A stretch of DNA of 64,000 nt from Heterocephalus glaber (GCF_000247695.1 NW_004624783.1:3425013-3489012), one strand, 5' to 3'. Counted from the first letter of the stretch, positions 1 through 10,999 are shown. Numbers and translations are program-made. The notes: generated by a model not told the origin, from the letters alone.

Positions 1-479
1 AGGTGGAGAAAACAATTATTTGATTATGTAGCTAAGTTGCTGATACGAAATGAAAATTTGGCCTGGTACCTACTGCCAAGCTCCCTGAATATACAAAATT
101 CTGTTTCTTAAACAATCACCACAAAGAACAGACATTCCTTTAAAATAAACTGAGAATGTGTGCAGCTGTATTTGTAAAGATAAATGAAAGGAACTGGGAG
201 AATTTATTAAGAAAAAATAATTTTATTTTTAGTGAATTTGTGACAACCTGGGCACCTCAGAGTCAAGCACATTTAGATGTAGATGTTCTGGTGTTGCCAT
301 CTTCTGTGGTAGGTCATTTAATATTGTCTGAATTATATCATATATGTCCAGCATGTACCAAGGTGGCTAGGCCATTGTAGGGTCCAGCTTGTCTTCCTAG
401 TTATTTCTAATATCCCTCAATGTGCTGTTTTCTGAGGCTTGTTACTTTTGTATATGTTTAGAAATATGCCACTCATTCA

Positions 480-580
480 TTCATACATATATACATGCAC
501 TTAAGTTTTTGTTGAGTGTTTATTATGTGGCAGGTACAGTAATAAGGATAGAGCAGTCAGCAAAGGATCTTACAGGCAAG
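480..580 (+). repeat. MIR/L2-like ancient repeat fragment
   Basis: The text from about 510, 'gagtgtttattatgtggcag', followed by 'gatagagcagtcagcaaag', resembles the widespread mammalian 'gagcacctactatgtgccaggcac' block shared by MIR and L2-type repeats. It is old and diverged, so the boundaries are approximate and the subfamily is not assigned. Confidence 0.5.
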
Positions 581-848
581 TGAGAAAGGAAGGAAAAAGC
601 ATGTCAAAGAGAAGTACTGCTGGAGTCAAGAGTAAGTTTTCAATTGCAGAAGTTTTTGAAGATCATAAAAATAAAGCAGAACTTCTTGTTGGCGGAATAT
701 TGGGAGAGAAGATGGAAAAGACAAAGCTGTTATGTAGTCACAGTGTATTAAGTGAATGTAGAGATTTTCTTCATTTCAGAAAATTGTTGCTTTCTCTGTA
801 TTCTTGACCCTGTAATGGGTACTATTATTATTACCACTACTTACCTAA

Positions 849-1211
849 TGTCTTAGTCACTTTTCTCTTTGGGGGGACACAGTACCTAACACTCACTATA
901 TAAAGGAAGAGAGGTTTATTTTGGTTCATGTTTCAGTAGCCTCAGTGGTTGCATGTCTGTTGGCTCCAAAACCAGGATGGCACAACACAGGAACATGGAG
1001 GACGACTAGCTGCACATCACATGGCAGGCAGGGGCCAGAGAGAGTCAAGGGAGGAGCCAGAAAGAGAGATATTCTCTTCCAGGTCACACCCACAGTGACC
1101 TGCGAATGACCAGAACCTACCTTCCATACCACCCCCCTATCCAAACACCTTAAAAGCCCCACCTTTGAGCATAGGGGGCTTTGGGGGCTCATCTACGTAT
1201 AAACCATAGCC
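849..1211 (-). mobile_element. Solo MaLR-type LTR, antisense
   Basis: Read on the minus strand this has the layout of an ERVL-MaLR (MST/MLT/ORR1-like) LTR. On the plus strand it begins tgtcttagtcac, continues with the inverted 'ataaacc...' polyadenylation region and a 'ggtttattttggttcatg' block, and ends in ...aaccatag. A 5-bp direct repeat CCTAA flanks it (844-848 and 1212-1216), the expected duplication size for this group. No internal region adjoins it, so it is a solo LTR. It has no gene content; open frames within it on both strands are chance. Confidence 0.8.
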
Positions 1212-1214
1212 CCT

Positions 1215-1400
1215 AATATTTGTTTAGGGCATATCCTAATATACACATTTTGCTAAGTGCAATGTCATGTAGACCCTATAAGGTAGGTGTTACATCAACC
1301 CATTTTATTCATGAGAGTAGCAGACTAAGGGAAGTTGAGGAGAGTACTTTTTCACCTAGTAGGGGGCAGAGCTTGGTTTGGACTTGGGTCCGATTCCAGA
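1215..1400 (+). repeat. MIR SINE fragment
   Basis: The order of blocks matches MIR: a 'taaggtaggtgttacatcaa' region, then 'cccattttattcatgagagt', then 'aagggaagttgaggagagta', then a 'ggcagagcttggtttggact' block corresponding to the MIR 'gcagagctgggattcgaac' region. It is highly diverged, as expected for this family. It immediately follows the LTR's 3' target duplication. Confidence 0.65.
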
Positions 1401-1674
1401 ATTCATTCATTGTTATGAAGCATGGCAAGCTAAATAACCTTTGTACTCATATTTTTGCTTTGTTTTCATTAACTTGCCAAAATTTTATGATCTTACATTT
1501 CTTTAAGTTGAACCACTTAAAACTGTTGTCACAAAAATTTATGCCACATGCAGATAAACTCAATTAGAAAAAAGTCAGTTATTGTTTAAGTAGTACTTTA
1601 AAATTTGATGCAGCAAATAATTTGATAAAGTATAGTTGCCTGGAGTTAATTTTTATGTCATGAATTAATGTATT

Positions 1675-1740
1675 TATGTGTGTATGAAATGCCGATAACA
1701 ATGCTTGGTGTGTAGTAGATGATCCATAAATGTTCCTGAT
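1675..1740 (+). repeat. L2 3' end fragment
   Basis: The short text 'aatgcttggtgtgtagtaga' followed by 'tgatccataaatgttcctga' matches the terminal part of L2 ('cagtgcctggcacatagtag ... tcaataaatgtttgttgaa'). It is an ancient fragment. Confidence 0.55.
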
Positions 1741-1871
1741 ATGCCCAAACTAGTGCTTTAAATGCACAGGTTTGTAATCTGATTCAGTAACCTCAGCAGT
1801 TACAATATTCTCATGTGGATCACTCCATTTTGATATTACTTTCCTTTGATAGATTTCTAGGGTTTGTTTAT

Positions 1872-2036
1872 TGAACTGTGACTCTCAAATTTTAGCATCC
1901 ATCAGAATTGCCTGGTGTGCTTATTGAAAGGCAGCTTGCTGGACACTACTCTCACAGTTTCTATTCAGTAGGTGTGGGGTGGTGTCTGAGCATTTTCCTT
2001 TCTAGCAAGATCCAAGGTGATGGTTTTGCTCCTCTG
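1872..2036 (+). mobile_element. MER5A-type hAT (Charlie) DNA transposon remnant
   Basis: Blocks 'catcagaattgcctggtgtg', 'attcagtaggtgtggggtgg' and 'tgagcattttcctttctagc' correspond in order to the MER5A consensus ('atcagaatcacctgg', 'gattcagtaggtctggggtg', 'tgagaatttgcatttctaac'). MER5A is a non-autonomous hAT element common to eutherian mammals. No coding capacity. Confidence 0.7.
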
Positions 2037-2464
2037 AGGAAGTGACAGTTTTTAATTGTTGGTGTTTTCTTACAATAAAGTGGAGTTAATGTGTTGACAG
2101 CATTGATGTTGCTGAATTTATTATATGGCCTTTATAAAATAATTCAGAGAAGTTTGGTTTGTACATATATATATATCACTGTGTTTCCTGCTTAGGAAGT
2201 TTCCGAAAGGTTGCTTTAGCATTATTTCAAATTGCAGATTATAATTTGCTTTTGTTCTTTTTAAAAATTTCAATACGAAACAACAGAGGTTTACATTTTA
2301 GGGAAGAAGCATTGTGTCTTGGAATAAATTTTATAAGGCTGTCTTATAATTGATTTCTGAGAATTCCTGAGTATCAGAATGATGTGCAAATTAAAAATAG
2401 TAACAACAAATTTTATCTTCTTTAGTTCTTCTCAGGAATCCTTTTAAAACTAAAATTTGATAGG

Positions 2465-2722
2465 CTAGTACTGAGTAGAATTTGGTTCTTTCATTCACTT
2501 ACAAGATTTCACTCAGAATTATACCAATATAACAATTTTACCTTTTCCTTTTAAAGCACATCTTGTATTTTTTGGGAATATAATACTATAATACTAGTAC
2601 TGAGTAGAATTTGGTTCTTTCATTCACTTATAAGAGTTCATTCAGAATTATACCAATATACCAATTTTACCTTTTCCTTTTAAAGCACATCTTATATTTT
2701 TTGGGGATATAATACTATAGAG
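2465..2722. repeat. 129-bp tandem duplication, two copies
   Basis: Two consecutive copies, about 2465-2593 and 2594-2722, both begin ctagtactgagtagaatttg and both run through 'ccttttccttttaaagcaca' to 'ataatactata'. I count about six substitutions and no obvious indel between the copies. The unit does not resemble a known transposon. See findings. Confidence 0.9.
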
Positions 2723-3199
2723 GGGTTAGTCTCTCAAACAAGAAAAGACAATCAGAAAATCTTTACCCCTGAGATGACAGTGGAATGTTCTCTCATTCAG
2801 TGATTACTATATATATATGCCTTTCTGTGCCAGACACTATGGCAAAAGTAGTTGCCAAAGTAATTTATCTTTATCATATACAATGAGGGGTTTTAGTGGA
2901 TTATAGCTTAGTATGATCTAATTGTGTGACGAAGATACCGGTAAATTTAATGCAATGTTATGCTTTCTTAATAGAATTAGTATTGTGTATAGATCCATGT
3001 TCTCCTGTCTTATTTTGCTCAACCATGTCTGGAATATTAGGTGTAGTTAGGATGTAAGAAGAAAAATTAGCGTCATTCTGCAAATAGAGGGGTCTGCTGT
3101 TGAAAGATATTGCCGTATTTACATAGGAGGATGAAAAATGTAATACATTGGATGGGAAGATGTCTCCACTGTGATGTTAGTTCATCCCTACTGTAATGT

Positions 3200-3292
3200 A
3201 AGAATCTGTAAGGACAGGGAACTGTCCACCTTGTCCATGACTCTATCCCAAGGCTAACCACAATGTTTGGTGCATATTGAGTAAATAATCAG
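3200..3292 (+). repeat. L2 3' end fragment
   Basis: The text 'gtaaggacagggaactgtcc' followed by 'ttggtgcatattgagtaaat' matches the L2 terminal block (gagggcagggacttgtct ... tggcacatagtaggtgctca ataaat). Confidence 0.6.
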
Positions 3293-3660
3293 ACCTTCAG
3301 CTACTTGTCACAAAGGTGATTTGTTAGTTTTATTACTTAAATTTCCAGAAGACAGACAGAATCACCACTGAAATAATTTTTAGGTGGAGAGATTTCAGTT
3401 TTATATAAGAAGAGCTTTGTAACACCTAGATAGTATGGCAGCCAAATTTGTAAACTTATACCTGTTTGAATTCTGTTATTTGAATGTGTAGGTAAAGGCT
3501 GCATGGAATTTACTTTTGTACCTTCTTTTGTAGAGTAAGGGCCAAGATACTTTCAGCTATTGACACAGCTGTGTATTCTTATCTTCTTATTTATTTTATT
3601 TAACAAAATTAATGTCAAGTAATGATTTTTCTTTTTCTTAAGTGAGACCTTTCTTTTCAG

Positions 3661-3778
3661 ACTAAAGAAAAGCAAGGACCTAGACCGAGAGAGGGCTGCA
3701 GCCAGTGAGCAGTTAACCAGAGCTATCCTTCGAGAGAGGATATCAAATGAAGAAGAACGCTCGAAGGCAAAGCACTTG
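3661..3778 (+). CDS. CHCHD3: Internal coding exon of CHCHD3 (MICOS subunit MIC19)
   Basis: This exon encodes 39 whole codons plus one leading base that completes a split codon. The translation begins LKKSKDLDRERAAASEQL and ends EEERSKAKHL. It aligns without gaps to about residues 85-123 of human CHCHD3/MIC19 (recalled), with roughly seven substitutions. The segment is the charged alpha-helical, coiled-coil (DUF737) part. In the family this follows the N-myristoylated N-terminus and precedes the C-terminal twin-CX9C CHCH domain, which lies on exons outside the window. MIC19 sits on the intermembrane-space face of the mitochondrial inner membrane, binds MIC60 and links MICOS to SAM50, supporting crista junctions. 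The acceptor ttcttttcag and donor gtaagt are both strong; entry phase is 2 and exit phase is 0. There is no frameshift or stop, and flanking introns argue against a processed pseudogene. The paralogue CHCHD6 matches much less well. Confidence 0.95.
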
Positions 3779-4023
3779 GTAAGTTGTAAAGAACTCTTGC
3801 TTACATGGAAATCCCTGATGTTTGGGAAAAGCTGAGTACTCTGCCAATTTTTAATTTATGTGCTGCCTAACAAAATGAGCACATCTATGCCAATTTTCAG
3901 TGTTGATGATATTCATGTTCTTTTTTGCTTAGATTCTCTTGAGTTTTGCCCTTTATAAGTAGCTGACAAGATTAAAACATTAAGGACTTTAAAGCAGGTA
4001 ATTTCAGATATGTTGAAGTAAAC

Positions 4024-4215
4024 CTGGGCCAGGAAGTACATGCTTATAATCCCAGCACTGTTAGAATCTGAGGCAGGAGGATTACAAGTTCAAGCTTATC
4101 CTGTGCAACTTAGTGTCTTAGTGAGATCCTGTCTCAGAATATAAAAGAATAAAAAGTGCTGGGGATATAGCTCGTCCCCAGAGAAAGAAGGCTCTGGGTT
4201 CAATATTTCTTTTTT
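4024..4215 (+). repeat. B1-dID dimeric SINE
   Basis: The left half is B1-like ('tgcttataatcccagcactg', 'tgaggcaggaggattacaag', 'gagatcctgtctcagaatat'). It is followed by an A-rich linker and an ID half ('gctggggatatagctcgtcc', 'ggctctgggttcaatatttc'). The 7SL/tRNA-like fusion is characteristic of several rodent lineages. It is diverged, and the ID half has lost part of its middle. Confidence 0.8.
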
Positions 4216-5119
4216 GTTAGTAGTGGTCATTGAACCCAGAGCCTGGAGAAATGAGTTTGCTTTTTACTACCTTGGTTTTGGTTTTATTATCTCTGAAAGC
4301 TCTGGGACCATCATCCTAGCCTTTTTTCTCTTCTTGCTGGCAACTATCTGGTATTCTGTTTGGGAACATTGCAGCAAAGGTGGCTGAAGGTTTGGTCAGA
4401 CAACTCCGGGCTTTAGAAAGGAGAAAATGTCAAGCAAGGGCCTTGGGGAATAATCTTTTTTAAGGGAATCACTTTTAAGAAAGATATTTTAAGTTTTAAA
4501 AAGATTATATAAATATTTATTCTTTAAGAAAAGATTATTCATAGGAAAGAAGAAAGTTTAAAAGGCACCCATAAATCCGTCTTTCTGACATGGTTTACAC
4601 TGGAGTGTATTTCCCTGTAGAATATTTTTCTAGGTTTATTACATATGTTAGAATATGGATCATACTATATATAGTGTGTAGCATCATGAACATTTTATTA
4701 CATCATGGAATTTTTTTTCCAAAATTAATTTTTAATGGCTAAATAATGCTCATCCTCTATAGTCCACATAATTTATTAAATAATTGCCCATTATTAGATA
4801 AAAATGGAGCTGTTTGGGTTGAAGCCTGCAGTCCTGACTGTGCAGCCCTCACTTCAGCCTTCCCAGATACACCTTCTCAGAACCTCCAGTCCTTGTTGGG
4901 ACACAGCTGGGAATGCAAGGGAGAGGGAAAATGAGGCTTTATAATTTAAGGCTTTGAATACCTGAGGTCCTACTTCAGCAGGCAACTGGGAATTTCTAAT
5001 ACTTTGTAAGAAAAGTGTTAACTTCTTGGCTAGCCAGTCTATCTCTTTGTCCCTGCCCCTTCTCTTTTGCTGTAATTGCCTCAAACATTCGTTAATTTTT
5101 GGAAGACCGCCATTTTTTT
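4216..5119. other. Intronic DNA, nothing recognised
   Basis: AT-rich sequence with local A/T runs (4480-4560). Nothing coding and no repeat family could be assigned. Confidence 0.5.
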
Positions 5120-5325
5120 CTTTCAGTTTAAGTTGACACATAATAATTGTATATGTTTATGGAGTACAATATGATGATTCATTATATGTATACAACATAG
5201 AATGATCAAATCAAAGTAGTTAGCTTTTCACTGTTCATGAACATTTATTATTTCTTTGTGTGAGGAAACTTTGAACTTCTTTCTTCTAGTTCTATGCAAA
5301 ACATGTAATAAATTATTGTGAACTG
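5120..5325 (+). mobile_element. L1 3' UTR fragment
   Basis: The text 'agttgacacataataattgt', 'gagtacaatatgatgattca', 'aatgatcaaatcaaagtagt' and 'atttctttgtgtgaggaaac' follows the 3' UTR of older mammalian L1 (L1MA/MB-like). It is sense and 5'-truncated, without a clear poly(A) tail. Confidence 0.65.
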
Positions 5326-6885
5326 TTCTCTCGTGTTCTTTACCTTGATCTTTTCTTTGAAAAACTAACCTATGATCAAATAGAGAAAATGAAAGGGAAA
5401 GCAGTGTCTCATGAACCAATTTCTTCAATGACTACTAGGGGCCAGGCTGCATGGGTAAATAGTGATGCCAGAAAGAGGTGATAACCAAGAAAGGTCAGTT
5501 TGAAAAATGCTCAAGTTTGAGGAGGAAGGGATGGAGTTGGGAGTGGGCAAAATCTTTGGTAGGCTTTTTCTCTCTGTCCATTGCCATTTTCATCTTATCC
5601 TCGAAATACATTTCTCTTGACCTCTCTTGACCTGAATTTGACATATTGTCTTGTTCACTCAGTTTAAGATTCAAAAACTCATTAAACACACACACACAGC
5701 TGTACACCTACACACCTCACAAGGTTTAAAAAGAGGAGTTTTTGCAACAAAATGTAGAAGTATGAAAATAGTTCTTGAATATGGTTTGGTTCAAACACCC
5801 TATCTTTAGCCTGTTTTCTCTTTTTTACCTAATAAATCTTATCTGTTGCCTGTCTTTTTTTTTTTTAATTTAGCTGGTCAAATATAAGAAACTGGTACTG
5901 TGCAATCTATTTGGTGTATTTGTTTCATACTGATTCTGAGATTGTATAGTATATCGCAAATTATAGTACTCATAACTCCTGAATTTCACCATCTATCATA
6001 ATATTGGTGAGATAGAGTCCTCAGAGGACTTAGGGACTAAAAGTAGAATGTATGTAATGGGATGAGATCTGATTCAGAGAGTCTTTTTCTGACTTGACTG
6101 TACTTGGATATTTGTATATCACGGCCCTAGCAACATAGCTGACTAGGACAAACTAGGTAATAATTCCCAATTTATTTACCAAATATATCCATTTATTTTT
6201 ATTTTGCTGTTGTAGAAGACATGTACTTGTTGGATAAAGATCAGAAAATAAATCCAAAAAATGTTAATATCAACTAAAAGTACCAATATATGGAGATGAT
6301 TTTGTTAATACTTTGATTTATTTGTAATTAGCTTTATTTTCCACTAAATTTGTATAAGACATTTATATTCATTATGTGAATGTATTTCCCAAATCAGTGT
6401 ACGTACTTTTGTGCTCTTACAATCATCTTCACATTTGAAAATATTTAGATTATATAGTGAAAGTTTTTATATTAATAATGTTTTTGTATGGTTACTTTTT
6501 AATGATTGAATGTATTTCAAAGAGTTTTCCCCTAATGATTAAAATAATACAAGCTTGTTAATAGAAAATTTTGACAATATAAAAATTACCAAGAAAATAG
6601 ATAATGTAATTCTTTCATCTCTCATAAAGGTTCAGAGGCATAAATGCATATTCTATACAGACTTTAGAGTTTCCACATATGCATCCTACCACACTCCGAG
6701 ACAGAATCGTATGGTGCAGACTCTGAGCCTGATATTATCTCACAGTCCCTTGATCCTCACTGGAGAGATGAGCATCTTTAAAACCCATAGTTATTGTGAG
6801 AGTCAACCCAGAAAGTTAACATTATACTACTCTGAGTGCTGGGCACATGTTGCTGTTGTTTCTTTATTCACCCATTCATTCATTT
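5326..6885. other. Intronic DNA, mostly unassigned
   Basis: Contains a short (CA)n tract near 5687-5699 and a T-run near 5855-5868. Neither a gene nor a clear transposon is visible. The longest open frames (for example 6555-6902) have AT-driven composition and no recognisable domain. Confidence 0.5.
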
Positions 6886-7062
6886 TCAGTAATGAGTATT
6901 GAACTCAGGACTTTGCACTTAGCTACATCCCAAGCCTTTTTTTAATTTTTAATTTTGAAACAAGTTCTTGCTAAGTTGCCCAGGCTGGGCTTGAATTTAT
7001 AGTTCTCCTATCTCAGCCTCCTAGAGTGCTGGGATTACAGGTGTATACCACCACACCTGGGA
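6886..7062 (-). repeat. B1-dID dimeric SINE, antisense
   Basis: On the plus strand it reads ID half first ('tgagtattgaactcaggact', 'cttagctacatcccaagcct'), then a T-rich linker, then inverted B1 ('taagttgcccaggctgggct', 'gtgctgggattacaggtgta'). This is an antisense insertion relative to CHCHD3. Confidence 0.85.
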
Positions 7063-7253
7063 CTGCTATTTTTAACTCCAGTATGTAGGGCTCTTTGAAA
7101 CATGACCAAACATTGATTTGTTCCTCTTTATTTAAAGTCTAAATGTTGCTGCCTGCAAGAATGTAAAGGTTGGGTTTCACACATTGGCAGTAAATAGAAA
7201 ACTGTCTTTCAGAAGTGGAGTGGGAGGCGGGGCTGTCTGATGTGATGTTGATA

Positions 7254-7577
7254 CAGGTTGAGCATCTCCTATCCCAAATGCTTGGGACTAGAAATGTTCT
7301 GGAGTTTTTAGAATGTGGAATATTTTTGTCTATATAATGAGATCTCTTAGGGATGGGACCTCAGCCTAAACCTGAAATTCATCCATATTTCATATATACC
7401 ATATAAATATAGTCCAAAGAAAATTTTACCCAATATTTTTATCACATCCGTGTTTTGACGGTGATCTCTTACATGAAGTCACATGTGGAATTCGCCACTT
7501 GTGGCATTTTGTCATCTCTCAAAAAGTTTTGGATTTTGCAGCATATCCAGTTTGCAGATTAGGGGTGCTTAATCAGT
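7254..7577 (+). mobile_element. Tigger/pogo-type DNA transposon, non-autonomous
   Basis: The element starts after a TA with CAGGTTGAGCATCTCCTATC and ends with the degraded inverted counterpart 'gattaggggtgcttaatcag'. The inside includes 'taatgagatctcttagggat' and 'tcatatataccatataaata', familiar from a common mammalian pogo-group element of this terminus. No transposase frame remains. A shorter relative lies at 40855-40998. Exact subfamily not assigned. Confidence 0.7.
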
Positions 7578-7755
7578 GCTGTGAAGGAAAACTACTCCCT
7601 TACCCCCAATTTTCCCTCCTCATTAACTGCTGACACTAAATCTTGTCTCTTTAGATGTGAGACTATGCTTTTTCCTTGCACAGTTGTCCTGGCAGCTAAC
7701 TTTATTGGAATACTTTGAAGGGTAGACTCATAATGGCCCTGCCATTGACATTTTA

Positions 7756-7855
7756 CCACTCTTTTTTTTTTTTTTTTTTGGTACCAGGGATCGAACTCAG
7801 GTCCTTGCGCTTGCACAGCATGTGGCGAAACCACTGACCTAAATCCCCAGCCCCA
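7756..7855 (-). repeat. Young ID-type tRNA SINE, antisense, with target duplication
   Basis: The plus strand shows the tail as an 18-T run (7762-7779), then ggtaccagggatcgaactca through to '...aatccccagcccc'. On the minus strand this gives a tRNA-like head with box A-like tagctcagtgg and box B-like gttcgatcc motifs (box A slightly mutated here). A 15-bp direct repeat, gccattgacatttta, flanks it at 7741-7755 and 7856-7870, identical on both sides. This indicates a relatively recent L1-mediated insertion. Confidence 0.92.
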
Positions 7856-8444
7856 GCCATTGACATTTTAAAGGATCGGATCACAGTTTTCCCCTTTGGA
7901 AGAAATGCTAGTATTTTAATCAGCTGATTTTATCCAGAGGTTTTGGGGATGCAGTTCATGGATGATTTTTACCTCTGAAAACATTAAATGAAATTTACCT
8001 TCAAGGTATGCTTCTTACGGTAGGAGCAGGAAAGCATCTCTGTAAAGTGAAGACTAAGAAAAGGACAGGATCAAGAAATCTGTAAAGTTAATGCAGTTTG
8101 GCATTTTGTGTACCTTTAAGGCCTTGTATGTGTAACCTAATACTTTCTGTGTCACTAGATGTTTTTCTGTTAAAGAATAGTGGGCTCATGTCATTTTTGC
8201 CTTTGCAGCCATTTTTGATTTATTTCTTAAAATCTCAATTAAAATTTTAATTCACTCTTTTCTGACTTACTAAATTATATTGGTTAATGTTAGTCATTTC
8301 TTTTTATTAATTACAGAACTATTCAGTATTTCAGTTTTTAAAAATCTAAACTCTTAACTTTAATGTACTTACATAAGGCAGTATTTGCTTAAATGTTCTG
8401 AAGCTTAAAAACTTAAACATGAGTTTCCTTTACTCTTAGAACAG

Positions 8445-8570
8445 AACTTGTATTAAGTGCTTACTGCATGGAAATTACTGTGCTAGATATTAAGGATGTA
8501 TAAATGAAAAAGACAAAGTCCTGTCCTTAAGGGATTCACTGTATAATGCAGAAGACAGATACATTAAAAA
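8445..8570 (+). repeat. MIR/L2-like ancient repeat
   Basis: The text 'aagtgcttactgcatggaaa' then 'ggatgtataaatgaaaaaga' and 'ccttaagggattcactgtat' is the old mammalian block also seen near 510 and 10100. Family-level assignment only. Confidence 0.45.
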
Positions 8571-8581
8571 TCAATGTTTAC

Positions 8582-8770
8582 ACCTGGTGTGGTGGCATAC
8601 TCCTGTAATTTCAGCTACTCTGGCAACTAAGGCAGAAGGATTACAAGTTTGGGCCTCTCTTGGGCAACTTAGCAAGACCCTACTTCAAAATAAAATAAGG
8701 GCCAGGAATCTTGCTTGGCATGCCCAAAGCCCTAGGTTCAATCCCTAGTCTACTAATGCTGCTGCTGATC
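8582..8770 (+). repeat. B1-dID dimeric SINE
   Basis: B1 half 'cctggtgtggtggcatactc' ... 'agcaagaccctacttcaaaa', then an ID half with 'caaagccctaggttcaatcc'. The ID half is degraded at its start. Confidence 0.8.
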
Positions 8771-8989
8771 CTGATAATGACAGTAATGCTTAGAAGGGTT
8801 CTTTCTGTTATAAAGCCAAACTACTCATAGTTTTGTGAGAATTCTCCCTTTTGAAAAACCAGCATCTTTGTCTTTTAGCTCATTCTCTACCTGCATTATT
8901 TGTTTGACATATGTTTAAATACCTAGTATATGCCAGTGCCAAACAAATAGCAAACAGTTGATAGAATAAATGAATAATTGGATCTACTC

Positions 8990-9540
8990 AAGTCCTGGAA
9001 AAAAGTGGAGAAGAATGGGAAGGATTTTCTAGGGAAATGATGCCAGAGCTGAATCTTGAAGTATGACTAGGAATTAGTACCCCCCACCCCATATTGAGGA
9101 GTAGGGATGGTATAGCCTAGGATATTGTAGGCAAAAGCTTAGATTTGTGGAGACAGTAGGCACTACAAAGAATTGTTGAGTGGGAAGTAGAGGGTAAGGA
9201 GAGTGGAGAGATGCCGCAGAAGTAGTTGGCAGAGCTGAGATTATGGAGATTATGTCTGTAAAGAATCCTGGACTTGATATATACCAAAGTTTGAAGGGGG
9301 CAATGAAATGGTTAGAAAGACATTTGGTAGCTCTCTAGTGAAGAGTGAAGAAGGGTAGAAAGAGGAAGACATGACTTGAAGCATAGAGACCAGTGAGAAG
9401 GCCTTGCATTAATGCAGGTGAGAACAGGTGGTGCCTGAGTTAGGGCAGTGATGGCAGGAATGCAGAGAATAGATGTAAGGATCATTTTGGAAATAATATT
9501 ACTAGGATTTTAAGTTTGAGGGATTGAGAGAAGCATCAAG
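8990..9540 (-). repeat. Ancient L2-like repeat, probably antisense
   Basis: Purine-rich text with 'gagctgaatcttgaagtatg', 'agaccagtgagaaggccttg' and 'atgcaggtgagaacaggtgg' in the order of a very common mammalian fossil repeat that I take to be the reverse complement of L2. A similar block occurs at 45120-46735. Class assignment is from memory and uncertain. Confidence 0.45.
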
Positions 9541-9566
9541 ACTAACTACAGGGTTTGTAATATCAG

Positions 9567-9882
9567 TGTGACAGTTAATCTTGATTGTCATTGAGATTGA
9601 CTTGAGAGATTATGGTATGTCTGGGTGGGTCATGGAGTTATGTTCTTGGGGACTGTATCTGGTCCCTGGTCTTTCATCTCTGGCTCTCTTCCTGCACTCT
9701 ACTTCCTGAATGCCATGAGTGAGCAGCTTTGCTCCACTACGCCTCTCTGCCGTGATGTTTCCACCTTGGAGCCACCTGACCATGGGCTGACACCTCTGAA
9801 ACTGGGAGCCAAATAAACCATTTTCTCCTCTAAGTTGTCTATGTCAGGCATTTTGTCCCAGCAACAGGAAAGGACTAATACA
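9567..9882 (+). mobile_element. Complete solo MaLR-type LTR with 5-bp target duplication
   Basis: A 316-bp element beginning TG (tgtgacagttaatcttgatt) and ending CA (aaaggactaataca). It contains the LTR polyadenylation block 'gggagccaaataaaccattt'. The direct repeat ATCAG at 9562-9566 and 9883-9887 marks exact boundaries, as expected for ERVL-MaLR elements. No internal sequence remains. An open frame inside it (9625-9816) is not a gene. Confidence 0.85.
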
Positions 9883-9887
9883 ATCAG

Positions 9888-10998
9888 CAACTCTTGTATC
9901 ATTTTAAATAGAAAAATTAATAATCAGCTTTAAAATATTCCTAGGTTACATGTACATTATGCAATGTGACTTCAGTGTCAAGTGGAGGAAGGTCTTGGCT
10001 TCAGATACTGCACTAATTTTTTGTGCAGCTTTTGGTGAGAATGTTAGCTCAGTGGGTACTTTGGCCTCTTTCTGCATTTTTTCTCCATCACAGATTTATC
10101 AGACACCTAGTATGTACTAGGCAATGTTAATTGCTGGAGGCGCATAAGTGAATTAGATCTGGGTAGTTTTTCTCAGTCTCTAATCAAGACTTTGTAGGGA
10201 AGGTCATTCTTACTTTGGATTTTCTTTTTCTACTTACCTTACAATTTTTGATTTCGTAAAACCTCAGACTGTCTAGAAAAACAACACAAACACAAAATAG
10301 GGTGGGTCAGTGCATAAATTTTGTGTTTTGCAAATTTAAGTGACTATTTGACTAAAATGTCACTTTTCATCCCCGGTCTCCTTTTTGTCCGGAATGCACC
10401 AGTGAAGCGATCAAGAGGAAGAATTGATTAATTTTGAGCTGTGTGCTTTTCAGTTCTGTTTTCTTTGTGCTTTAAACTGTGACAGTTGAGATTTTATGGT
10501 AAAAGAGAAAAAGGTTTTGAATTTAGGGTATGGAGAAAAATGAACAGAAGAAGTAGGTAAAGCTTCCGTTGGCATCCAAATATAAGTGCAGTTCTGCCCA
10601 AGGGCAGAGGGTACAGCTGAGATTGTAATTTTGAAATAATCAACAAGTTTCAAACTCCATAGTTTTGTGTAAAAGAGAGTAAAAGTGATCAGTTTGGGTG
10701 TAAACGCTATAATTATCCAGGGAAAAATGTTCAGGGTAACAGCGGTTATGCTGGGTTCTTTTACTGGGGATGTAAAGATAATTTTTAGAAAATTTTCCTA
10801 TTTTTTTGGTGCACTTTAGTACTTTGATTAGAATTTTATTAAAATTCTCCCCCTGGTTATATAGGCTGAGTGTTGACTTTCTTGCCATAGATATTCGATC
10901 CCAGTTATTTGGATATGTGTGGAGTATTAGTGTGTTTTGAATGCCAAAAATAAAGTTAGTAACTTTAAGCTTTTGCTTTTAAATTATTTAAATATGCA
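9888..10998. other. Intronic DNA with a MIR-like fragment
   Basis: About 10080-10170 carries 'cagacacctagtatgtacta' and 'ggaggcgcataagtgaatta', a MIR-like block. The rest shows no recognisable element. Confidence 0.5.
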
Positions 10999-10999
10999 G

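Larger units (their letters stand above)
1..3660 (+). other. CHCHD3: CHCHD3 intron, 3' part (upstream of the exon)
   Basis: This is the downstream end of the intron preceding the only recognised exon. It ends in a pyrimidine-rich tract (about 3641-3657) and cag at 3658-3660. The exon starts with the third base of a split Arg codon, so this is a phase-2 intron. The preceding CHCHD3 exon, expected to encode a segment around VAEELALEQAKKESEDQKR in human, was looked for and not seen, so it should lie before the window. Contents are repeats listed separately. Stretches 1-479, 581-848, 2040-2464 and 3293-3640 show nothing recognisable; short open frames there look random. Confidence 0.85.

Noticed and set aside
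3661..3778. CHCHD6 (MIC25) as identity of the exon, or a processed CHCHD3 pseudogene
   Set aside because: The residues fit CHCHD3 far better than CHCHD6, and intact splice sites with intronic flanks exclude a processed copy.
7756..7855. tRNA gene call for the ID elements
   Set aside because: They keep box A and B-like text but have a poly(A) tail and target duplications and cannot form a proper anticodon arm; they are SINEs.
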